This document shows positions 46,827 to 55,620 of a stretch of 64,000 nucleotides of DNA, piece by piece. The position numbers and the translations under genes were made by a program. Source of the DNA: Cytospora piceicola (lineage: Eukaryota; Ascomycota; Sordariomycetes; Diaporthales; Cytosporaceae); contig JALQBC010000063.1 of NCBI GenBank assembly GCA_023375675.1, positions 62,001-126,000 of the forward strand, in the 5' to 3' direction. The notes beneath the pieces were generated by a model, which was given only the letters and a program-made list of their open reading frames with translations, searched no databases and was not told the origin of the DNA. Within the stretch, counting starts at the first letter, position 1. Each line of letters begins with the position of its first letter.

Positions 46827-49800
46827 ATGAACAATGCAGACCACCAGCATCAAGGAAGCCAGGTTGGTGATACCTCCCGCTTCTCCGACTCCGAGAGCGA
46901 GATCGACGAGCTACGCAACCGGGATCGGTCCCCTCCTCCGCAATCGTCCAAGTCTCCTTCCGACATCTTGACCAGCTTCTCTCGGGGCTTCGCCAAGTTG
47001 AAGCGCCAGCCCTCGCAGCTGGTCCTGAAACACAGCAGGGACCAGTCAGCGTCGACCCCGGAGCCGAACACTTCTTCCGCCCCCGTCGTTCCCACCATTC
47101 GATCCCCCGCGCCGCCACACCACCAGCATGCCCGCAGTCTGAGCCTCCAAAACAGTCTCTTGAAGCCGCTGCCAGAACCCCCACCACCAAGTCCGGGCCC
47201 CGCCCCTCAGGCCGACCAACACCATCCACCTCAGCATCCTCAAGCCCATCAGGCTCCGCACCATCAACACCAGAGCAGCCTCGCCACCATCCTCGGCACC
47301 AACGCATATAGCGACCCCACCAATTCGACGAGCGAGTCCGAGACGGACAGCCGCACCAGCACCATGGACTCGAGCACTTCGGAGGCACATAGCTACATGG
47401 CGGGATTCAACAACAGGAGCCACACGAGCCTCTCGAGCGCAAGACACGACAGTGGGGATGATGGGCAAAGGGACAATCCGGCGCCCAGGAGCATTGGTCC
47501 AAACTCTGCAGGCCCTTCCCCGAACGTCAGTCAGTCGCGAACACCTGCCATGGCCGGCTCGGGGTCATCACCAGCATCAGGCTTGCTCTGCAACGTGCAT
47601 CGCACGACCGGCCGGGAACCCCATCCCCTGGTCGGCGCAACGACGACCATCGTGGGAGACAAGCTCTACGTGTTCGGCGGGAGGATACTGTCGCGGAGCC
47701 GACCTACACCGTTGACGTCGGACCTGTATGAGCTCGATCTGATCCGTCGGCATTGGACAAAACTCGAGACGAACGGAGAGGTCCCACCACCGCGGTACTT
47801 CCACTCAATGTGCGCCCTGGGCGATACCAAGATGGTGTGCTACGGCGGCATGTCTCCCGCACAGAACACGGCAGGCGTCGATGGCCAGGGCGACGTGACC
47901 GTCATGTCTGATATCCACGTCTATGACGTCCCGACCAGGAAGTGGACTTTCATACCGACCTCAGATGCGCCCCAGGGACGATACGCCCACTGCGCGTGCA
48001 TCCTACCGTCATCAGCAGCCTTTTCATCGTACAAGGCGCCGCTGTCAGCGCTCCAACACAACCCCTCCACGGGCGCGAACGAAGGACGGATCGGCATCAA
48101 CATCGACGGCACGGGCGGCGCGGAGATGATTGTCGTCGGTGGCCAAGATGGTGCTAATCACTACATCGAGCAGATCAGCGTCTTCAACCTGCGCTCCTTG
48201 AAGTGGACGTGCACGCAGTCCCTGGGGAAATCATGCGGCGCATATAGGAGTGTTGTCGCACCCTTGACTCCAGCGGTGAGCGCCAAGATCGGCAGGGCGA
48301 GCACGAATGGCATGCAACGGCAGGACGGAAGCATCGGCCAGGGAGCCAGGGAGCCGGGCTCTTCGATGCTCATATACTCCAACTACAACTTCCTCGACGT
48401 GAAGTTGGAGTTGCAAGTTCGGTCCAGCGACGGTGTGCTGAGCGAGAAGCCCATGTCAAACTCGTACTCACCCCCTGGGCTTAGGTTCCCCAATGGCGGC
48501 ATTATAGACACGTACTTTGTGGTCAGCGGTACGTACCTTACATCCTCGAAGCAGGAATACGCGCTGTGGGCTCTGGACCTGCGGAACATGCAGTGGATGC
48601 GGATCGATGCAGGCGGGAATGTGTTCAAGGACGGCAGTTGGAACCGCGGTGTCTTGTGGAACCGGCGCAACGCCTTTGTGATCCTAGGTAACCGGAAACG
48701 AAGCCTGGTCGACGATTACAACCACCGCCGCATCAACTTCAGCAATGTGTGTGTGGTTGAGCTGGAGGCTTTTGGCTTCTACGACAACCCACGCAAGGTG
48801 AACCCCATGTCCGGGTTCATCTCCGCGAGCAGCCCTTATACCGGCCCTGGCCTGAGTCTGCCGCGCAAAGCAGGACAGACCGCCGGGGGGCGGTTTCATT
48901 CCAGGGCGAGCGAGGAGCTGGGCGAGAAGGCATTGGCAATACGCGAGATGGCTGATATGGATATCCTCTGCATAGGGGGCGAGAGGATACCGACGAACTC
49001 GAGGATAGTAGGGCGGCGGTGGGGCCCCTATTTCGTGCAGTTACTAAGAGAAGGCACGGCGATGCAGGATGGCAGCGACTCGGTGACGCTGAGATCATCC
49101 GGTGCCCCCGGCGGGGTGAGGAGCTCCATGATGACAATCACGCCTGCCACGCGGACCATGTCGAGAGACACGGACATGTCTACGGCTACCACCCTGGCGG
49201 GCTCTTCATCTGGCGGCAGCTTTTCGGGGCCTTCCGGCAGCTTCTCTGGGCCTTCAGGATCTACAGCCCCGGGTGCAGCAAACCAAGAAGCGGCAAACCC
49301 CAATGCTGCACCAACACCACGGTCACTCCCCCCGAACTCACGCCCGAGGTGTCTCTACCTTCCGCATACCTACCTCACTGTCCAGGCTCTCCTCCACTAC
49401 CTCTATACCAGCAGTCTTCCCGCCCCGAGCTCACCGCTCTGTACGCCTCAGATTCTCTGCTCCTTGTTGCAGATTGCCCGACCATACCGTATAGACGGCC
49501 TTCTGGAGGCCGTCGTCGACCGTTTGCACACTCTCTTCGAGAACCGCAACGCGGCGGCCATCTTCAATGCCACTGCCATGGCGGCAGGTGGTGGCCGAGG
49601 TATCGACGGGACGCTCAACCCGAACTATTTCGTGGTGAGCGGTCCCGATTCGTCCGGCGTCGACTTCCCTCCAGGACAAGCACAGAATGGGGCAGCTGGA
49701 GACGACGAACCGTACGCCAATGGCGGGGCAGGAAGCAGGACCACAGGCCTGCGCATCAACACCTCGGTGCCAGGCCGGACGGGCCGTCCTCCATCTGGTG

Positions 49801-50051
49801 AGCTCTCAGCCACGACGAGTACCAGTGGCAGCGAATGGAGTACCTCCGAGGTCGGCGACTCTGATCGGGGTGGGAGAGATGGCGAAGTGTGGAGTGGGGA
49901 ACTCAGCAGTGTCATTGGGCTGCAGAAGCGCGGGTTGAGAGGCTTGATGGAGGGAAGAAAGTTGAGGGAGCGGACGGGGACGGCAACACCGTCGTCCATG
50001 TTGAATCCCGGTGGCAGGGTAGGGCTGGGAATTGCCGGTAGTGGAAACTGA
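46827..50051 (+). CDS. Kelch-repeat / BTB protein, Ral2-like
   Basis: One exon of 1074 residues starts at the ATG at 46827. Residues 1-250 are a Ser/Pro/His-rich disordered arm. A kelch beta-propeller follows from about 252 to 640. Its blades include HPLVGATTTIVGDKLYVFGGR, DLYELDLIRRHWTKLETNGE, PRYFHSMCALGDTKMVCYGG, GRYAHCACIL and MIVVGGQDG...ISVFNLRSLKWT. After a Ser/Gly-rich linker, residues 839-911 (YLPHTYLTVQALLHYLYTSS ... LLQIARPYRIDGLLEAVVDRL) resemble the C-terminal half of a BTB/POZ domain. The kelch-then-BTB order and the propeller sequence resemble S. pombe Ral2, a regulator of Ras1 in morphology and mating. That assignment is by family resemblance, and a role in Ras signalling here is inference. 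The tail is Gly/Ser/Thr-rich. Confidence 0.85.
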   Translation: MNNADHQHQGSQVGDTSRFSDSESEIDELRNRDRSPPPQSSKSPSDILTSFSRGFAKLKRQPSQLVLKHSRDQSASTPEPNTSSAPVVPTIRSPAPPHHQHARSLSLQNSLLKPLPEPPPPSPGPAPQADQHHPPQHPQAHQAPHHQHQSSLATILGTNAYSDPTNSTSESETDSRTSTMDSSTSEAHSYMAGFNNRSHTSLSSARHDSGDDGQRDNPAPRSIGPNSAGPSPNVSQSRTPAMAGSGSSPASGLLCNVHRTTGREPHPLVGATTTIVGDKLYVFGGRILSRSRPTPLTSDLYELDLIRRHWTKLETNGEVPPPRYFHSMCALGDTKMVCYGGMSPAQNTAGVDGQGDVTVMSDIHVYDVPTRKWTFIPTSDAPQGRYAHCACILPSSAAFSSYKAPLSALQHNPSTGANEGRIGINIDGTGGAEMIVVGGQDGANHYIEQISVFNLRSLKWTCTQSLGKSCGAYRSVVAPLTPAVSAKIGRASTNGMQRQDGSIGQGAREPGSSMLIYSNYNFLDVKLELQVRSSDGVLSEKPMSNSYSPPGLRFPNGGIIDTYFVVSGTYLTSSKQEYALWALDLRNMQWMRIDAGGNVFKDGSWNRGVLWNRRNAFVILGNRKRSLVDDYNHRRINFSNVCVVELEAFGFYDNPRKVNPMSGFISASSPYTGPGLSLPRKAGQTAGGRFHSRASEELGEKALAIREMADMDILCIGGERIPTNSRIVGRRWGPYFVQLLREGTAMQDGSDSVTLRSSGAPGGVRSSMMTITPATRTMSRDTDMSTATTLAGSSSGGSFSGPSGSFSGPSGSTAPGAANQEAANPNAAPTPRSLPPNSRPRCLYLPHTYLTVQALLHYLYTSSLPAPSSPLCTPQILCSLLQIARPYRIDGLLEAVVDRLHTLFENRNAAAIFNATAMAAGGGRGIDGTLNPNYFVVSGPDSSGVDFPPGQAQNGAAGDDEPYANGGAGSRTTGLRINTSVPGRTGRPPSGELSATTSTSGSEWSTSEVGDSDRGGRDGEVWSGELSSVIGLQKRGLRGLMEGRKLRERTGTATPSSMLNPGGRVGLGIAGSGN

Positions 50052-51021
50052 GAAAGTTTATCGGTAAAGAGAAACTCAAGTGCATCAACCACGTCACTGT
50101 GGTCAACCTGTCATGCATGTGCCGGCTGCGTGTAGGAGAAAACTGGTGAAGGTGAACAAAACACCAACATGGGTTCGTCTGCTCGCGAATGCTGCGAGTC
50201 CACAACAACGACCATGGGAGAGGGAACGGGGAGTTTAAAAAGGAAAATTTATAATATACGAAGGGCATTGTCGAACGGTCGATCGATCGATACCCAAGGA
50301 TCTCACGAAGCTCTTCACGGCCGATGTATCGCATATCTAGCATTGCACATTTGGCGTTGGCTAGGTATTCCTGCCACGGAGTCGAATTCTAGTCTTTATT
50401 TGACGGAAAAGCATGGTTTCACACATCCGAGAAAGGTGATCACGTATTCCCCCGTCCTCTTCTTTATGTCCAAGCCGTGCCGTTGGAGAAAGTGGTAGCC
50501 TTGGAAGGCAGGCACTGGGCCATTCAGAGCAGTCCAAAATCAGTATGTGGCTTTATATTGAAGGCACATCCTCATCCTTCAGAGAGTAAGTTGCTGACGG
50601 CACAACGCCACCTTACTATAGTCCACGTGATTACATTATGTGCAGAAGCTTTAACACTGGCCGTACATATGGTACGTCGTTGGCGCACAACTGAAGTGAG
50701 AACGTATGTCTTGGGACAATGGTCGTGATACATCACATCTGAAACGAACCTACATCGCCACGTGCTCGACTAGCCCACCACGTGAGTCGTTTTGAGCCTA
50801 CACTGAAGGTATACGCGACGTACACAAATAGCATTGAGCTATCTGACTTGCCCAAAATCGAGGAAACTGGATCGCTACATTCTGCGATCTCACATCATCC
50901 CATGGTTCGACAAGTCACGTTAGACCACCGACAACCGATCTTGCCAGGAATCAGCATCCAAGTGTATATGGATGCATATATAAGCCCAGATACGTAGCCG
51001 GACATATTGGGTACTGATACA
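50052..51021. other. Convergent 3' flanks, no gene seen
   Basis: About 970 bp lie between the stop codons of the kelch gene and the CinA-domain gene. Short frames on both strands look random. It probably holds both 3' untranslated regions. Confidence 0.65.
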
Positions 51022-51620
51022 TCACATCTTTCCACTCGACGACCCGTCCTTGGTAATGAACTCCTCGACAAGCTTGAGTGCTTCAACTGCGAAGGCCACC
51101 ATGTTCGCTGACCTGTCGCTTCCGAGGCCAGTGTTCAGGTCCCTACTCAGGGTGCCATTGTCACTTACGACAGCCAAGGCGACATAACCACTGCAGCAAC
51201 GAAGTTTAGTACAACCTCTTTTTCGAGAGCAGTCAATATGCGAGCGATTACTCACGGCTGTCCGTTTGACGATTTTTTGGATGCGGTCGGTCCAGCGGTG
51301 CCACTCTCGCCAATAGTGTACGTGGACTTCAAAGTGACCCGGACATTCTTCGCCAGACCAGCCACTAGGTCGGGGGTGGGTCCATCGTAGTTGTCGATGT
51401 TGGCTTGTGTCCAACCTGCAAAGGCGATGCGGGAGTCAAGGGTGTAAAGGGTGGCCCCGCCCTTGTAGACTTTGGATGCGCCAGGTGTGGCGAGCAGCGC
51501 TGCCGAAATGAGACCTCCTGATGCTGTCTCGGCGACAGAGATAGTTTCATTGCGCTCTCTAAGGAGCTTCGCTACTGCCTCGGCAGCCTGCTTGAGGGCG
51601 GGTGGTGGGAACTCGGCCAT
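51022..51620 (-). CDS. CinA/PncC-domain protein, putative nicotinamide-nucleotide amidase
   Basis: Exons 51620-51256 and 51190-51022 (65 bp intron, GTGAGT...CTGCAG) give 177 residues, about the size of the free-standing bacterial PncC/CinA C-terminal domain. Family blocks are present. SVAETASGGLISAALLATPG, near residues 27-46, corresponds to the bacterial 'ESCTGGLIAxxLTxxPG' segment. YKGGATLYT and IGESGTAGPT, near 106-115, follow, and the second exon gives GYVALAVVS. In bacteria the domain hydrolyses nicotinamide mononucleotide to nicotinate mononucleotide and ammonia; the fungal function is not established here. The typical Cys of the SCTGG box is Ala-Ser (ETASGG) in this protein. The start codon is the first ATG after in-frame stops and has a purine-rich context. 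Confidence 0.88.
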
Positions 51621-52368
51621 GACTTGTTGTTGCTCTGTCGTGAGATCGTGAGAGAGAATGTGAGTTTGTGTGTAGGAGAGTGAGAGAGTGTATGTAAGAA
51701 AGAGTCTCGGATCTGGGCAGACGGTCTCAGAGTCAAGAGTCAGGACCGAGGGGCTTTAGTCTTCCGTATTACTTAGCGTACGTTCTCCTCGCCTTTTACA
51801 GACTTGATTATATATCAACAGCGGGATGAGAAGGAAGGAAGGAAGGAAGGAATTCTAGTTTACTCCAGCCACAGCAAGAAGTGGGTTGGACAGCTGTAAG
51901 TATCACGTAGGGTAGAAAGAACAGATGTGTTTAGATGGTTAGCATCGTTTGATAATACTGGATGAAGCTGAACCACCCGCGACGTTGCTGGTTGGAGGGG
52001 TCGAAAGTCAACAAGAGGAGAATTAGTAATCGACACAGCAATTACCCGATTCACACTAGGGTCGGGATAAATGTGTCAACCCGGTTGGTAGACCCAACTT
52101 ATCAGCCGGCGTTCAATCTCACGCCTTTTTCTGACTTCAAAGGTTGGCGGCCCCTGAGTGTGTGTCTCTTGTCTGTCATCTTTGATGGCCCATCGACGAG
52201 GCGCGCGCAAGGGGAACCGTGTCCCGTTGATAGTCGTTGTTCAAGGAAGGCATGTTCAAGGCAGCTACATGTACCTAGCCAACGCATAATACAGGCAGCA
52301 CACTGGAACGAACCGTCTGTCCACTCAGCAAACGAAGCCAAACAAAGTCGATTCAACAGTCTTCCAAC
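51621..52368. other. Divergent promoter region
   Basis: About 750 bp lie between two divergent start codons. A GGAA run lies at 51831-51853. No gene is supported. Confidence 0.65.
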
Positions 52369-53315
52369 ATGTCCAACGCAACAGATGCCGAAGATGGCAG
52401 CATGTCGCCGGCCAGTAGGGTTGGCTCATTCCTGTAGGTCTTGGAATTGTTACAATTTTGTTCTCCCCGAGAATCTATCTGGTGAGACCATACATGCCAT
52501 GTTCTGACACGGAGGCTACAGGAAAGATAATATGCTCAAGGCAAAGCTCACTGTCCAACATGAGCTGGGTCTTGGCAAGAGACCCAACGTCATCCCCCTG
52601 GATGAGGTCGACATCAGCGGCGAGCCCCGCACTGTTGAGCTGGGATGGCATCCTGTTGCGGGATCCGCTGGCAAATGGTTTGCTGAACAGACCAGGCTGG
52701 GAAAGATGATCACCGAGGAGATCCACAAATGCCCTGACCCGACCCAGCACTGGGCTGTGTTGGTGGGTGACTACGTGCATCAGCTGTGGATGGACGAGCA
52801 CCTGGAAGTTATCTATATCAACGAAGAGCTCGACAGGGAGCAATGGCACACGTTCGAGGTCGGGAAGACGAGGTTCAACGATGAGGCGCTCAGGCAAGCA
52901 AGTAAGCATTGCAGGGCACCATTCCCGCTTTTGAAGTTCACAGATGATTCGAATCCGGTCATACTCACACATGTCAATTTCCTTAGGCGAAATGGCAATC
53001 TTCAACATGAAGGAAAAGCGACCGGCTTACAACCTTATCAACAACAACTGTCAGAACTTCGCCATGAACCTTCTGGAGAAGATTCGCATTGGCCAACACC
53101 GTGAATTTGCCACCAGCTTCTCTGTCTACCAGCGCGCCATCGGTGCCGGCAGCATCAAGGACCTCTTCGTCGACGACCATCCGGACGAGAAGCCCGAGAC
53201 GGCGGACGAAGAGGTTCAGCCTGGACTCCCACATCACGATACCCTGCAGGTTGCGCAACAGGTCATGGATGACAATACGACCAAGCTTGACAAACACCAT
53301 TCCTTCTTCAAATAG
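52369..53315 (+). CDS. PPPDE/LRAT-like papain-fold protein, uncharacterised
   Basis: Exons 52369-52433, 52522-52901 and 52987-53315 join to 257 residues. The introns are 88 bp (branch CTGAC near 52504) and 85 bp. The start at 52369 gives MSNATDAEDGS and is the first ATG in the joined frame. His98 in TQHWAVLVGDYVHQLW and Cys170 in YNLINNNCQNFAMNLLEKI are arranged like the His...Cys pair of PPPDE and LRAT-type permuted papain folds. In those families the H-W/Y and NC-x-(H/N)-F motifs are catalytic. The spacing (72 residues) and the loop between them are plausible. This suggests a thiol hydrolase or acyltransferase, possibly deubiquitinating or deSUMOylating, but the substrate is unknown. The C-terminal 60 residues are acidic and look disordered. 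Confidence 0.8.
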
Positions 53316-54358
53316 CCCTGTTGAACAGGTTCAATGGCGGGCTACGCTCGCCAAACACACGGAGCCCTAACCGAGGATATCACTGGTGTATCGTTGAGAC
53401 TCGACTGTTTACTATTGTTATTTCTTAGGTCTCTTGTAGCCTAATTGCTATGTATAATGAATACAGTTGTCAGCCATTCATTGCTGGCATGTCCCAAATC
53501 TGGCAACCTGGAAGCCGTCCTACGTGGCTCAGACCCGAAGACTTGCTACTTTGCAAGTTGAGGACATATGAAGGGAGACTGAGGAAGTTTCCCGTGTTCA
53601 AGTCGATATATCCTTCCCAGGCCTTGTACATGTAGTCTCGTAGCTGTACGAGGCAACCTCTGTGTGGCCCGCGGTTCTCCACTTTATATCCTGTTGGTAT
53701 TAGTTCGACACCTGCGGCATCTGGCAGTGTGGACCACAGGGAGCAGCAACCCACGGAGCAGTAACCTACGGGTAAATCACCTAAGTGGTGTTGGCTACTT
53801 GGGTACATACTTGTTGCCACCCTGGATGGAAATCTGTGCCACATTCTCGTAATAAGAGATGGCCTGGTCAGACTGTGCGTGCTAATTTCGAAAATAGTTC
53901 AAACATTTATTGGTTTGATACTAGGCATCACAACCTGTTTGCAAAGACGTACGGAGGTTCTCGGTGCTCGATGCCAACGGTACCTGCAAGTAAGAAACCT
54001 TGTAATGTTGGCAGTTGGTTGCTGTCTTGCATAACCTTGTGGATGTAAGCACCAGGGTGGGTTCTATTGACATCCCGGAAAAGGGCGTAACAAAAGCCCT
54101 CGCACTTGCTCGTCTTTAACTTTCTATCCTGTTTTGCGACACATTTCACCGCAATACATCACTACTCGCGTTCAAACTGAGATATCTGACTTACAAGGCC
54201 ATAGACATCAAATCCTCCTTACGGTCAGTTGCCACGTTGCTCTCATGCTACATCGCAGCCAACCACGCACACTTGAAGACACTATTGAGGCCTCGGTGTG
54301 ACTCGACGCCTTTCTGCACCAACAGAAACCTGATCTGCTGCCAGACTCCAATCAGAAT
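53316..54358. other. Spacer with possible degenerate minus-strand coding fragments
   Basis: The plus strand holds nothing convincing. On the minus strand, fragments with coding character can be read (see the entry at 53470-54149). Otherwise it is the flank and promoter of the dehydrogenase gene. Confidence 0.5.
53470..54149 (-). pseudogene. Possible degenerate hypothetical gene
   Basis: Two minus-strand fragments look protein-like. The upstream one (about 54110-53945) reads KCEGFCYALFRDV, then HPGAYIHKVMQDSNQLPTL, then FLLAGTVGIEHREPP. It ends at a good donor, GTACGT, near 53950. Beyond an acceptor CACAG at 53873, two frames compete. One reads SDQAISYYENVAQISIQGGN but soon stops at 53795. 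The other, in phase with the donor, stays open to 53470 but looks less protein-like. This could be a decayed gene or a small gene with splicing I cannot resolve. I do not recognise the family. Confidence 0.25.
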
Positions 54359-55620
54359 ATGGATCACACGGATCTCCACGCCGTGACCTGGCCGGTGCAG
54401 CTCACCCAGTCTATGCACCGCGACCTGTATCCGCTGCTGGAACCGTCCAACCCAGATTTGGCGGCCGGTAGCAAGACGGTACTCATCACCGGGGTCTCGG
54501 GCGGCGTTGGCAAGGCAATTGCGGAGGCCTGGGCTATCGCCGGTGCCCGAGCTATTATTATCACTGGTCGTAAGGTTGAGGTGCTGAACAAAGTCGCTGA
54601 GAAGCTGCGGGACATCCCAGCGGCGGCGCAGACCAAGATCGTTGCCCACGCCGCTGACCTACGGTGCGAAAGCGAGGTGAAAGATTTATGGGCCAAGGCC
54701 CGTGCCGAAGTAGGTCAAGTTGACGTGCTTATTAACGACGCAGGTCATATGAACTGGGGTGCTATGGGGACCATCGAGCCGTCGGAGTGGTGGCTGGACT
54801 TTGTACGTGATCACCCAAAATCAAGCCACAGCTATTACACATGCATAAAGTGGGAAAGAAGCTAATCCTTCGCTCATACACTGTAATTTAGGAAGTCAAC
54901 GTCAAGGGTGTCTGTCTACCTTATGACACACTACTTCCTCAACCAAGAACAACCCGACGCCACGGCCTCGCCTAGCGGCACTGTTATTACTCTCAGCACT
55001 GGTGCGGCGGGGATGTCGATGCTCAGCATGAGCAGCTACATCTCTAGCAAGCTAGCTCAGACTCGTATCATGGAGATCCTGCATTCCGAACAGCCGGCCG
55101 TCCGAAGTTTCACTCTGTTGCCGGGCCTGCTCAAGACAGCCATGACGGCCGACGCCTTCAAGCCGTTCGCGCGCGACGACCCCATGCTGTCCGGTGGTAT
55201 GACGCTGTTCCTGAGCACACCGCGTGCAGACTGGTTAAAAGGAGGCGTCGTGAGTGTTAATTGTACGTGTTGTAGTAGCCATGTAGGTACAAGTGGTATA
55301 TTCTGTGTTCGTGTGTCTTCTTATTTCTACGGAAGGGCCTAAACGCCCGATAGATATTCTTACAGAAAAGTGGGGCCGAGGAGCCCACCTAAACTGGCCC
55401 CCTATTGGCCACCACACGTGTGAACCAACCTTTCCCACACTATGTTGAGTTATAAGTAGTAGGCTTCACAACGCTGACCATGGTGTGCCAACACTCGCAT
55501 GTAGGGGATATTGAGGAGATGGAAGCTCACAAGGACGAGATTCAGCGTGAAGGGAGGACCAAGCTCGGCTACCTTAATGCAAAGCTGCAAAAGGGGGGCC
55601 ATTCATGGGAGGAATCGTGA
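54359..55620 (+). pseudogene. Short-chain dehydrogenase/reductase broken by a 4 bp duplication
   Basis: Exons 54359-54802, 54892-55262 and 55505-55620 cover a classical SDR (introns 89 and 242 bp). The cofactor motif TGVSGGVG is at residues 44-51. A structural motif NDAG (usually NNAG) is at 126-129. The catalytic Ser lies in the strand before YISSK, with Tyr and Lys in YxxxK spacing. The C-terminal exon reads DIEEMEAHKDEI and ends in EES. After EVNVKG at the start of exon 2 the frame breaks: TGTC is tandemly repeated at 54909-54916. The downstream conserved sequence (YLMTHYFLNQ) is in another frame. The summed exon length is 931 nt, one more than a multiple of three; one TGTC fewer would restore frame. 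An alternative acceptor 4 nt downstream (after GAAG, 54895) keeps frame but destroys the conserved E-V-N-V-K-G block. The gene is probably inactive, unless this is an assembly error. Confidence 0.8.
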
